DNA of 14,067 bases from Clostridia bacterium (lineage in GTDB: Bacteria > Bacillota_A > Clostridia > Oscillospirales > CAG-272). The first letter of the stretch is position 1; the number at the start of each line of letters is the position of its first letter. The stretch covers positions 1 through 14,067 of the forward strand of contig JAFQLG010000011.1 in NCBI GenBank assembly GCA_017414605.1, in the 5' to 3' direction. The translations under genes were made by a program, and so were the position numbers. Below, piece after piece: positions 1-6,663 of the stretch. The notes under the pieces are model-generated. The model was not told the DNA's origin and searched no databases. It worked only from the letters and a program-made list of their open reading frames with translations.

Positions 1-536
1 CAGGGTATTTTTGCATTTTTGGCAGTCTGTACGTCCACCCAGGAATCTCCAACGTACAAAGCACTTCCGCCGCCGAGCTTCTGTATCATTTTCAGCACCC
101 TTGCAGGATCGGGCTTTCGCGGCATATCAGGTAAATCACCCACGACCTCCTCAAATCTCCCGGGGAAGAATTTTGCGCACAGATCAACCGAAATGTCGTG
201 CAGCTTATTTGTTACAACTCCGCACCTGATACCGCGCGCCAGCAATTTATCAACGCATTCGAGCATTCCATCATATGCCTCGGTCTTCACCGCATAATTG
301 CTTTTGTAAAACTCCGAGAAATCTTTGATACATATATCTATCAGTTCTTCGGTAGCACCTTCGCCGAGCGAACGCTCAATAAGCTTTCTCGCGCCGTTGC
401 CAACGAACGATCTGACTTCCGCAGGCGTTCTCGGCGGCATATTTGTACATCTCAAGGCATAATTTACAGCCTCGGTAAGATCTCCAAGTGTATCAAGCAA
501 CGTTCCGTCCAGATCAAATAAGACTATTTTGTTCAT
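1..536 (-). CDS. HAD-family phosphatase, phosphoglycolate phosphatase-like (3' end cut by window edge)
   Basis: A haloacid dehalogenase-superfamily hydrolase; 178 residues are visible and the gene runs off the left edge. All four HAD motifs are present: motif I FDLDGTLLDT with the nucleophile D8 and acid/base D10, motif II with T109 in VVTN, motif III RKPDP with K141, and motif IV GDSWVD with acidic residues D164 and D168. Residues about 18-84 form the helical C1-type cap expected of Gph/PpaX-like enzymes, which usually have 210-220 residues, so roughly 35-40 C-terminal residues are missing. The family dephosphorylates small phosphomonoesters such as 2-phosphoglycolate, or pyrophosphate in the case of PpaX; the substrate cannot be told from sequence. 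The ATG at 536 is preceded by a GAGGA-type ribosome binding site. It lies only about 30 bases after the terminator of the Nudix gene, so it is expressed by readthrough or from a promoter overlapping that terminator. Confidence 0.9.
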   Translation of the reverse strand, partial: MNKIVLFDLDGTLLDTLGDLTEAVNYALRCTNMPPRTPAEVRSFVGNGARKLIERSLGEGATEELIDICIKDFSEFYKSNYAVKTEAYDGMLECVDKLLARGIRCGVVTNKLHDISVDLCAKFFPGRFEEVVGDLPDMPRKPDPARVLKMIQKLGGGSALYVGDSWVDVQTAKNAKIP

Positions 537-555
537 TTTATCCTCATTTTTTCTC

Positions 556-605
556 ATAATAAAATCAAAAGGCGCCTCGGCGCAATGCGCCGACTGCGCC
601 TTTTG
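556..605 (-). terminator. Rho-independent terminator after the Nudix gene
   Basis: A perfect 10-bp outer stem (566-575 with 596-605) encloses a 7-bp GC-rich inner stem (577-583 with 587-593) with a 3-base loop and a small internal mismatch. Read on the minus strand, the stem ends in TTTTG and is followed by an ATTTTATTAT tail, as in an intrinsic terminator. It starts four bases after the Nudix stop codon and is the natural end of the leftward rimP-infB-Nudix unit. Confidence 0.85.
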
Positions 606-608
606 ACG

Positions 609-1052
609 TCAGCACCCCTTAAGAGATACCTTTTCGCTTATATATTCAAGCGCTGAAGCGAACACCTTTTTGTCGTTAGCATGCGCAAGCAGCTTTTCGG
701 CAACCTCAACGTTTATCCATTCTGCCGCAGCGATCTCATTTTCGCGCGGAAAGGTGTCAACCTTATCGGTAGTCGCCACAAAATACACCACCGTCTTTTT
801 TACCGATGGCTTTGGACTGTAATGTACGCTTTGTCTGAATTTATCAACTATCCTGATGTGTATTCCCGTTTCCTCAAAGACCTCGCGCTGTGCTGTCATT
901 ATTTCGCTTTCTCCCGGCTCAACGTGACCCTTTGGAAAGGAATGGCGGCTCTTTGCGGTATGTCTTATCATAAGAACGTATTTTTGTGAGTTGCCGTTCT
1001 CATCAAATTCATCTCTGAAAACAACGGCTCCACACGATTTTTCATATGTCAT
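609..1052 (-). CDS. Nudix hydrolase (MutT/Ap4A hydrolase-like)
   Basis: A small Nudix hydrolase of 147 residues. A complete Nudix box GX5EX7REVFEETGI occupies residues about 42-64, with GHVEPGE at its start and the metal-binding REVFEE core. These enzymes cleave nucleoside diphosphates linked to another group, with Mg2+ or Mn2+. The short form, and the SFPKGHVEPGE segment preceding the core, resemble bacterial diadenosine-tetraphosphate hydrolases and general house-cleaning MutT proteins; the substrate is inferred only. Two starts are possible: a TTG at 1058 with 4 bases to the GGAG at 1063-1066, or the ATG at 1052 with 10 bases. I chose the ATG because the Shine-Dalgarno match extends through GGAG-TGA and would abut the TTG. 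It lies about 100 bases downstream of infB in the same direction, with no promoter visible between, and is followed by the 556-605 terminator, so it is probably the last gene of the rimP operon. Confidence 0.9.
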   Translation of the reverse strand: MTYEKSCGAVVFRDEFDENGNSQKYVLMIRHTAKSRHSFPKGHVEPGESEIMTAQREVFEETGIHIRIVDKFRQSVHYSPKPSVKKTVVYFVATTDKVDTFPRENEIAAAEWINVEVAEKLLAHANDKKVFASALEYISEKVSLKGC

Positions 1053-1110
1053 TTTCAATCATCTCCAATACACAGGCGCGGTATCGGCAATAATGCGCGC
1101 GTCTTTGTAC

Positions 1111-1133
1111 GGGCGGCGCGCATAGCGCCGCTC
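1111..1133 (-). other. GC-rich stem-loop between infB and the Nudix gene
   Basis: Bases 1113-1119 pair with 1125-1131 around a 5-base loop (1120-1124), giving a 7-bp almost pure G/C stem. No T-run follows on either strand, so it does not look like a normal intrinsic terminator. It may slow transcription, mark an RNA processing or decay boundary after infB, or do nothing. Confidence 0.4.
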
Positions 1134-1152
1134 CGTCAGCTTTATAGTCGGC

Positions 1153-3990
1153 TTATCTCTCTACTTCTTCCATTACGAAAGCCTCGAGAATATCGCCCTC
1201 CTTGATATCGTTGAACTTTTCAAGTCCCACGCCGCACTCGTAGCCCTGAGCCACTTCCTTGGCATCATCCTTGAATCTCTTAAGCGAAGATATCTTATCC
1301 TCGAATATAACGATACCGTCACGCACAACGCGTATCTGCGCATTTCTTGCGATCTTACCGTCAAGTATATAAGAACCTGCAATAGTTCCGACTCCGGGAA
1401 CATGAATGGTCTGGCGAACCTCAGCATGTCCGAGCAGATTCTCGCGGAACTTGGGAGCGAGCATACCCTTCATCGCCGCCTCTATCTCCTCTATACACTG
1501 ATAGATGACGCGATACATTCTCATATCAACGCCCTGTCTTTCGGCAGAGTCGATAGCGATCTTATCGGGGCGAACATTAAATCCTACGATAATGGCGTTA
1601 GATGCCGCCGCAAACGTAACGTCACCCTCGGTGATTCCACCAACTGCGCTATGAATAACGTTAACTCTGACCTCTTCGTTGGTCAGCTTGAGCAACGAAG
1701 CCTTGACAGCCTCGGCAGAGCCCACAACGTCAGCCTTAACTATGATGTTGAGATCCTTGATGCCCTCACTGATCTGTGCAAACAGATCGTTAAGATTTGC
1801 TCTCGCATTTGCCTTGAAGTATTCTTCCTTTGCCTTGGCCTTTCTCTGATCGGCAAGAGTTCTTGCCATTCTCTCATCCTCAACTGCCGCAAATTCATCA
1901 CCCGCAGTAGGAACCTCGGCAAGACCTATGATCTCAACAGGAACAGAGGGACCTGCAACCTTTTGCTGCTTTCCGTTATGGTCAGTCATAGCTCTTACTC
2001 GACCAACCGCAGTTCCTGCGATAACTATATCGCCGTTATGCAACGTACCGTTCTGAACAAGCACCGTTGCAACGGGGCCGCGGCCCTTGTCAAGCTTAGC
2101 CTCGATAACGATACCCTTTGCGCGACGGTCGGGGTTAGCCTTGAGCTCCTTGACCTCTGCAACGAGCAATACGTTCTCAAGAAGATCGTCGATACCCATG
2201 TGGGTAAGAGCCGAAACAGGAACGCAAATGACGTCGCCGCCCCATTCCTCGGGAACGAGATCGTACTTCGTAAGCTCCTGCTTGATAGCCTCGGGGTTCG
2301 CGGTGGGCTTATCCATCTTGTTTATAGCAACTATTATCTCAATGCCTGCCGCCTTGGCGTGATTTATAGCCTCAACGGTCTGGGGCATGATTCCGTCATC
2401 CGCCGCAACGACGAGGATGGCGATATCGGTAGCCTGCGCTCCGCGAGCTCGCATTGCCGTAAATGCCTCGTGACCGGGGGTGTCCAGGAATGTGATATCC
2501 TGTCCGTTTATCTTAACTCTGTATGCGCCGATATGCTGGGTGATTCCTCCAGCCTCGCCGGTGGTAACGTGAGTGTTTCTGATAGCATCAAGCAAGGAGG
2601 TCTTACCGTGGTCAACGTGACCCATAACGCAAACTACGGGTGCGCGGGTTACGAGCTGCTCCTCGGTGTCCTCGGTTTCGTCAAACAGCTTTTCCTCAAT
2701 GGTGACAACAACTGCCTTTTCGGGCTCGGCTCCGAGCTCTACCGCAACGAGAGCCGCGGTGTCAAAATCAACGGTCTGGTTTGCGGTCGCCATAACTCCC
2801 ATAAGCATAAGCTTCTTGATGACCTCACCAACGGTCACCTTAAGCATAGCCGCGAGGTCGCTGAGTACGATCTCCTCGGGGATCTGAACCTTTATGGGAC
2901 CCTTGATAATTGTAACGGGAGCCTTGTCGGCGGTCTTTCCGCCTTTTTTGCCGTTCTTGCCCTTGGCAAAAGTGTTTTCCTGTCTTGTCTGGTTCTGTTG
3001 CTTCTTGAGCTTCTGGTTGTTGCCCGAGCGGAGATCTCTCTCGTTTTCCGCAACGAAATTATCCAACTTCTCATCATATTTGGAAAGGTCTACGTTGGAA
3101 GAACGGATATCAACCGTTTTAGCCGCGCCCTTCTTATTGGTTCCGTCACCACCCTTGGGCGTTTGCGCGCGGGTGATTATCTGAGGCTGGAACTTTTCTC
3201 TGGGGGCGGACTGAACGTAGTCGTCCTTATCCATGCCCATTCCGCCTCTGTTGTTGAACTGGGGCTTCTGGGGCTGTCTTCTGTCATCGCGCTTCTGAGG
3301 AGCCGCCTGTCTTGCAAAATCGGGCGTTCCCATGCGCGAAAATCTATCATTCTGCGCGCCCTGCTGCTGCCTTTGATCTGCTCTCGGAGCAAAATCGCGG
3401 CGAGGCTGCTGCGCAGCGGGAGCATCTCCTCTCCTCTGCATCTGGGGAGCATCCTGTCTTTGTCTTGCGGGTTCCTGCGCGCCTCTCTGTCTTGCCTTTT
3501 CCTGCGCCGCTCTTTCAATAGCCGCTGCGCGAGCAAGAGCCTCTGCTCTGTCCACCTTGGGCTGCGTCTTTACTGTAGGTGCGGAAGCCGCAGGCTTTTT
3601 GTCGGGTGCGGGAGCTTGTGTCTTGGCAGCGACGGGCTCCTTCTCCTCGCTCTTAGGTGCGGCAACATTAACAGTCTCCCTTTCGGGAGCTGCCTTTTTC
3701 TCTTCCTTTATTTCCTCATTTTCCTTTGCCTCAACCTGCTTGGGCTCTGCCTCAGGCTTCTTTTCAAGCTTTGAAGGAATGTACGTTATACCGTCAATAT
3801 AATCGTATATCTCCTCTACCTGATATTCCGCCGTTATCGCATCAAAAAGGACGTTGAATTCGTGCGGTTCCAGGGCTTTCTGAGCCTTAAGCTCAATTCC
3901 CTTTTTCGCCATAACGTCAACTATCTCTTTGCTCTTGATGTTAAGGTCCTTTGCAAGTTGATTAGCCTTGTACTGAGGTTTTACTGCCAT
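1153..3990 (-). CDS. infB: Translation initiation factor IF-2
   Basis: IF-2 is the GTPase that places fMet-tRNA on the 30S subunit and promotes 50S joining. The protein has 945 residues. A first IF2_N domain covers residues about 5-70. A long low-complexity linker (about 75-360) rich in K, Q, R and A follows, then a second IF2_N-like domain (about 370-425) and the G domain: G1 GHVDHGKT 457-464, G3 DTPGHE 503-508, G4 NKMD 557-560, G5 SAL 593-595. The C-terminal beta-barrel and fMet-tRNA-binding domains are complete to the stop. At 945 residues it is much longer than B. subtilis IF-2 (about 716), and the difference lies in the linker. The ATG at 3990 follows a weak GGAAAGG-type ribosome binding site, 62 bases after ylxQ. 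It is the fifth gene of the rimP operon. The opposite strand carries a long open frame, which is a shadow. Confidence 0.98.
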   Translation of the reverse strand: MAVKPQYKANQLAKDLNIKSKEIVDVMAKKGIELKAQKALEPHEFNVLFDAITAEYQVEEIYDYIDGITYIPSKLEKKPEAEPKQVEAKENEEIKEEKKAAPERETVNVAAPKSEEKEPVAAKTQAPAPDKKPAASAPTVKTQPKVDRAEALARAAAIERAAQEKARQRGAQEPARQRQDAPQMQRRGDAPAAQQPRRDFAPRADQRQQQGAQNDRFSRMGTPDFARQAAPQKRDDRRQPQKPQFNNRGGMGMDKDDYVQSAPREKFQPQIITRAQTPKGGDGTNKKGAAKTVDIRSSNVDLSKYDEKLDNFVAENERDLRSGNNQKLKKQQNQTRQENTFAKGKNGKKGGKTADKAPVTIIKGPIKVQIPEEIVLSDLAAMLKVTVGEVIKKLMLMGVMATANQTVDFDTAALVAVELGAEPEKAVVVTIEEKLFDETEDTEEQLVTRAPVVCVMGHVDHGKTSLLDAIRNTHVTTGEAGGITQHIGAYRVKINGQDITFLDTPGHEAFTAMRARGAQATDIAILVVAADDGIMPQTVEAINHAKAAGIEIIVAINKMDKPTANPEAIKQELTKYDLVPEEWGGDVICVPVSALTHMGIDDLLENVLLVAEVKELKANPDRRAKGIVIEAKLDKGRGPVATVLVQNGTLHNGDIVIAGTAVGRVRAMTDHNGKQQKVAGPSVPVEIIGLAEVPTAGDEFAAVEDERMARTLADQRKAKAKEEYFKANARANLNDLFAQISEGIKDLNIIVKADVVGSAEAVKASLLKLTNEEVRVNVIHSAVGGITEGDVTFAAASNAIIVGFNVRPDKIAIDSAERQGVDMRMYRVIYQCIEEIEAAMKGMLAPKFRENLLGHAEVRQTIHVPGVGTIAGSYILDGKIARNAQIRVVRDGIVIFEDKISSLKRFKDDAKEVAQGYECGVGLEKFNDIKEGDILEAFVMEEVER

Positions 3991-4052
3991 AAATTATACC
4001 CATACCTTTCCGGTTTTTAACGATGTTGTTTGCCTTGATTTTTACAGCCAAA

Positions 4053-4388
4053 TCAAGAAAGCTTTTTTGAAAGCGCCTTACAAAAGCTCGCGTCGTTTAC
4101 CGCTACCGCCGCAACAGCGCCGCTTTTTCCAACGGCGTGTGCAAGCTCCTCACACGAGCAGTTTATGCGCACGTGCCTTACTTTATAATATGCGCACTTG
4201 TCGCTTATTTTTTTGTGCGTATTGTCGGAGCTGTCCTGTGCTTCCACAACGATCATTTGCTCCCCTTTGGCGCTTACCTTTGCGGAATTCTTTTGCATCG
4301 CCTCGCATATCATAGGCACTCCTATCACCGCGCGCCCCGCGCCGCGACAAAGACCGACTATGCCGAGAATTCCTTTTACGTCAATCAT
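4053..4388 (-). CDS. ylxQ: L7Ae/L30e-family RNA-binding protein YlxQ
   Basis: A 111-residue protein of the L7Ae/L30e/S12e/Gadd45 fold, which binds structured RNA, often kink-turns, and resembles a ribosomal protein without being a core one. Recognisable features are the N-terminal GILGIVGLCRGAGRAVIG segment (about 6-23) and the family signature around DSSDNTHKKISDKCAYY (about 52-68). The C-terminal half is GKSGAVAAVAVND (about 88-99). An upstream GTG at 4409 would add seven residues, but the GGAGGG at 4394-4399 is five bases from the ATG at 4388, which fixes the start there. The start overlaps the ylxR stop by eight bases (ATGATTGA), indicating translational coupling. The exact role is not settled in any organism; the gene is nearly always found between nusA/ylxR and infB in Firmicutes. 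Confidence 0.93.
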   Translation of the reverse strand: MIDVKGILGIVGLCRGAGRAVIGVPMICEAMQKNSAKVSAKGEQMIVVEAQDSSDNTHKKISDKCAYYKVRHVRINCSCEELAHAVGKSGAVAAVAVNDASFCKALSKKLS

Positions 4389-4680
4389 TTTTGCCCTCCG
4401 AAAGCTCACCTATACGAGCCTCCATAGCATCATATATGTCATCGGGAATACTGCAATTCAACATATTTTCTATGCGGTGACTTTTTCTCGCCCTTGCAAA
4501 ACAAGTTTTTTGGGGACAAATATACGCCCCTCTTCCCGACACCTTTCCGCGCGCATCCAGAACTATCTCGCCGTCAGGACATCTGACGATGCGGATAAGC
4601 TCGGGCTTTGGCTTGTGCTCATTGCAGCCAAGGCACTGGCGCTCGGGTATCTTTTTTACCTTCTGAACGTTATTCTTCAT
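4381..4680 (-). CDS. ylxR: YlxR (RnpM) family RNA-binding protein, DUF448
   Basis: A 99-residue YlxR protein. The diagnostic segments are ERQCLGCNEHKPKPELIRIVR (residues about 13-33), the D-x-x-GK motif near 42-46, and GRGAYIC at 49-55. In B. subtilis the homologue (RnpM) has been reported to bind RNase P RNA and modulate RNase P activity. Cys16/Cys19 and Cys55/Cys60 form two CxxC/CxxxxC-like pairs that could hold a metal; this is inference. The ATG at 4680 is preceded by GGAG with seven bases of spacing, and the gene lies 34 bases after nusA. Its TGA overlaps the ylxQ start. Confidence 0.95.
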   Translation of the reverse strand: MKNNVQKVKKIPERQCLGCNEHKPKPELIRIVRCPDGEIVLDARGKVSGRGAYICPQKTCFARARKSHRIENMLNCSIPDDIYDAMEARIGELSEGKND

Positions 4681-4714
4681 AACATTTCTCCGTATAACGC
4701 CAAAGCGCTATCTG

Positions 4715-5770
4715 TCAATCTACGTTTCTGGGGGCCTTCTGGAGTCCCTCGGCATTGATGTCTATCTTAATGCCCGTAAGCTTTGCGGCAAGGCGAACGT
4801 TCTGTCCCTTTGCACCGATAGCCAAAGAGAGCTGCTCGGGAGCAACGGTTACGCGGCAGAATCTGTCGCCGTCCATTTCGCAATCAAGCACGGTTGCGGG
4901 AGAAAGCGCTGCAGTTACATACTCCTCGGGTATCTCGCTGTATCTTACGATATCTATCTTCTCGCCGCAAAGCTCGTCGATAATACCGTCTATTCTCATT
5001 CCTCGAGAACCGATGCAGGCACCAACAGGGTCAACGCTTTCATCTCTGGAATATACGGATATCTTTGTTCTGGAGCCTGCCTCACGCGAAACTCCCTTGA
5101 TAACTACGATGCCGTCCGTGATCTCGGGGATCTCCATTTCAAACATGCGGCGAACAAATCCGGGATGTACTCTGGACAGAGTTACCAGAGGTCCGCGCAT
5201 CTCCTTATTCACTTCCTGAATGAACACGCGAATAACGTCACCAACCTCAAAATACTCGCCGGGGATCTGCTCCGCCTTGGGAAGAACGGCTCTACCCGTT
5301 CCCGTGTCAAGAAGCACGTTGCCCGTTTCGTAATCCACCTTAAGTACGGTTGCGGTGATTATCTCCTCGCGCTTGGACTCGTAAGCCTCCTGCATTGCCT
5401 TGTGCTCGCCCTCGCGGATGCCCTGAATGATGACCGACTTTGCAGCGCCCGCGGAAAGACGGCGGAAGTTCTTGGTCTTTACCTCAAACTCAACTATCTT
5501 GCCAAGCGTATTTCTCTTGCTAATAGCCTTTGCATCCTCAAGAGATATCTGGATCGCGGGATCCTCAACGACCTCAACGACCTCCTTCTGCTGATATACT
5601 CTTACGTCCTTTTTCGCAGGGTCGATATGCACTCTTACGTTGGTATTGCTGCCGTATTCCTTTTTGAATGCGGATACGAGAGCTGCCTCGATCTTTTCCA
5701 TCATGTAGCTCTGAGGAATACCCTTTTCTCTTTCAAGAAGCTCAAGCGCTGTAAAAAACTCTGTGTTCAT
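4715..5770 (-). CDS. nusA: Transcription elongation/termination factor NusA
   Basis: NusA binds RNA polymerase and nascent RNA and controls pausing, intrinsic termination and antitermination. The 351-residue protein has the Gram-positive architecture without the C-terminal acidic repeats of E. coli. An N-terminal RNA polymerase-binding domain covers about 1-125, an S1 domain about 135-200, followed by the conserved LSRVHPGFVRRMFEMEIPEI stretch (about 198-217). KH1 (about 225-285) carries IGSRG at 253-257, and KH2 (about 290-345) carries IGAKGQNVRLAAKLTG near 318-333. Length is close to the usual 350-380. The ATG at 5770 is preceded by AAAGGA about 12 bases upstream. The gene lies 50 bases after rimP and 34 before ylxR, in the classical operon order. 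Confidence 0.98.
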   Translation of the reverse strand: MNTEFFTALELLEREKGIPQSYMMEKIEAALVSAFKKEYGSNTNVRVHIDPAKKDVRVYQQKEVVEVVEDPAIQISLEDAKAISKRNTLGKIVEFEVKTKNFRRLSAGAAKSVIIQGIREGEHKAMQEAYESKREEIITATVLKVDYETGNVLLDTGTGRAVLPKAEQIPGEYFEVGDVIRVFIQEVNKEMRGPLVTLSRVHPGFVRRMFEMEIPEITDGIVVIKGVSREAGSRTKISVYSRDESVDPVGACIGSRGMRIDGIIDELCGEKIDIVRYSEIPEEYVTAALSPATVLDCEMDGDRFCRVTVAPEQLSLAIGAKGQNVRLAAKLTGIKIDINAEGLQKAPRNVD

Positions 5771-5820
5771 TTTGATCTAAAATCCTTTCGAATATATGTT
5801 TGTGTTATTGCTTACCAAAA

Positions 5821-6300
5821 TTATTTGCCGAAGTCAAAATAGGTTGCGATCTTTGCGATCTCGGCGGGAGCAAAGACCTTTTTTTCGCCGCTTGCCTCAA
5901 TGCAAACGTTGCCATCCTCGTCGTATCCGAGCAGCACTCCGCGGAACATCTTTGTTCCGTTCTTGGGAGCATAGAGCTTGACCTCAACGTCCCAACCCTC
6001 GCAAGCGTCTATGTGCTCGGGATATTTGAGCTCGCGCTCAATGCCGGGGGAAGACACCTCAAGTATATATGCCTCGGCTATCGGGTCCGCCTCGTCAAGC
6101 ACGGGGTCGATAGCGCGGTGGAACTTTTCGCAATCCTCTATATTTATGCCCTCTTCATTATCAAGCGTTATTCTGAGATATCTGTCGGCACCTTCCTTAC
6201 AAAACTCAACGTCCCAAATATAATATCCCATCTCGTTTGCAATAGGAGCTACCAGCTCGCGCACAAAGGAAGCCACGTTTTTTGCGGAATTGTTCTTCAT
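5821..6300 (-). CDS. rimP: Ribosome maturation factor RimP
   Basis: RimP helps early assembly of the 30S subunit, acting at the S12/S19 stage. The 159-residue protein has both expected domains: an N-terminal alpha/beta domain with DRYLRITLDNEEGINIEDCE (about 39-58) and the hallmark LEVSSPGIERELKYPEH (about 80-96), then a C-terminal SH3-like barrel ending in PAEIAKIATYFDFGK. Length is typical (150-165). The ATG at 6300 has an AAGGGGG ribosome binding site about 11 bases upstream. It is the first gene of the leftward operon, about 70 bases downstream of the predicted transcription start near 6371. Confidence 0.97.
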   Translation of the reverse strand: MKNNSAKNVASFVRELVAPIANEMGYYIWDVEFCKEGADRYLRITLDNEEGINIEDCEKFHRAIDPVLDEADPIAEAYILEVSSPGIERELKYPEHIDACEGWDVEVKLYAPKNGTKMFRGVLLGYDEDGNVCIEASGEKKVFAPAEIAKIATYFDFGK

Positions 6301-6329
6301 GGATCAAAATTCCCCCTTACAAAATTTAA

Positions 6330-6351
6330 GAGTGGATTTTGACACCCACTC
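6330..6351 (-). other. Small stem-loop in the rimP leader
   Basis: Bases 6330-6335 (GAGTGG) pair with 6346-6351 (CCACTC) around a 10-base loop. On the minus strand the stem is followed by TTAAATTTTG and then the rimP Shine-Dalgarno. A six-pair stem with a broken T-run would be a weak attenuator at best. Operon control through NusA is known in E. coli, so an attenuator here is conceivable but unproven. Confidence 0.35.
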
Positions 6352-6370
6352 AAGCTTACACTATCGATTC

Positions 6371-6406
6371 TACGGGAATTATACCACACTTTTTTCATTA
6401 TTGCAA
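6371..6406 (-). promoter_or_regulatory. Sigma-A promoter of the rimP-nusA-infB operon
   Basis: On the minus strand a TTGCAA -35 box (6406-6401) is separated by exactly 17 bases from a perfect TATAAT -10 box (6383-6378). The bases just upstream read TGG, giving an extended TGnTATAAT. Transcription should start near 6371, leaving a leader of about 70 bases before rimP. Confidence 0.8.
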
Positions 6407-6507
6407 TAGTTTTTCATAAATTTCTCAAAAAAACCTGAAATTTGCATGATTTTTTATATTAAATGAAGTCAATTTGAAAATATTTTCAAAAAACATACTG
6501 ATTTCTG
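6407..6507. other. AT-rich spacer between the divergent promoters
   Basis: Part of the 363-base gap between rimP and gdpP (6301-6663). This 101-base core separates the two -35 boxes and is very A/T-rich with several A and T tracts, which may act as UP elements for both promoters. No ORF, RNA gene or convincing operator is seen in it. Confidence 0.5.
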
Positions 6508-6543
6508 TTTACAAAATCACTTTAATATGTTATAATCATATAA
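6508..6543 (+). promoter_or_regulatory. Sigma-A promoter of gdpP-rplI-dnaB
   Basis: A TTTACA -35 box (6508-6513) and a perfect TATAAT -10 box (6531-6536) are separated by 17 bases. TGT immediately precedes the -10, making an extended TGnTATAAT. The start is expected near 6543, giving a leader of about 120 bases before gdpP. Confidence 0.82.
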
Positions 6544-6663
6544 TGATTTATTGTGGAAAGTTTTGCCTTTAACGTCTGTCGCCAAAGGCGGCGGTGAGCG
6601 CTCCACACGCTCAACCATTCTTTGTACCCGTGGCAAAACAAAATACATCAAAGGGGACGGCAT
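6543..6663 (+). ncRNA. Structured 5' leader of gdpP, possible cis-regulatory RNA
   Basis: The predicted leader can fold compactly. P1 is a perfect 8-bp helix (6560-6567 with 6632-6639). It encloses P2, 8 pairs including two G-U with an AAA loop (6576-6583 with 6587-6594), and directly next to it P3, 6 bp with a 7-base loop (6595-6600 with 6608-6613). Six of the seven P3 loop bases (6602-6607, TCCACA) are complementary to 6552-6557 (TGTGGA), just 5' of P1, which would form a pseudoknot. A competing helix (6565-6570 with 6584-6589) would break P1 and P2. I do not recognise this as a known riboswitch class, and it was folded by eye only. The gdpP ribosome binding site at 6650-6656 stays outside the fold. 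Confidence 0.4.
6650..6656 (+). promoter_or_regulatory. gdpP ribosome binding site
   Basis: AAAGGGG is seven bases from the ATG at 6664. It lies inside the longer open frame beginning with TTG at 6622, and therefore decides the start. Confidence 0.8.

Noticed and set aside
2310..3235. TTATCCA-type words resembling DnaA boxes
   Set aside because: Scattered, imperfect (about 7 of 9 bases), inside infB coding sequence, and not clustered, so no origin is claimed.
1402..3774. 790-codon open frame on the plus strand, antisense to infB
   Set aside because: It is the exact shadow of infB codon usage. Its translation is Leu/Ser/Arg-rich without domains, it has no ribosome binding site, and IF-2 on the other strand is unmistakable.
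3993..4012. TATAAT-like sequence on the minus strand just before infB
   Set aside because: No -35 at 16-18 bases, and the start would fall at or inside the infB start codon. Probably chance in an A/T-rich gap.
4034..4057. 8-bp inverted repeat over the ylxQ stop codon
   Set aside because: The stem is mostly A/T with an 8-base loop and no T-run, too weak to call a terminator between ylxQ and infB.
6339..6367. TTGACA with 17-base spacer to TATCGA on the plus strand
   Set aside because: The -10 is poor, it lies within the rimP leader and about 300 bases before gdpP, and a much better promoter sits at 6508-6536.
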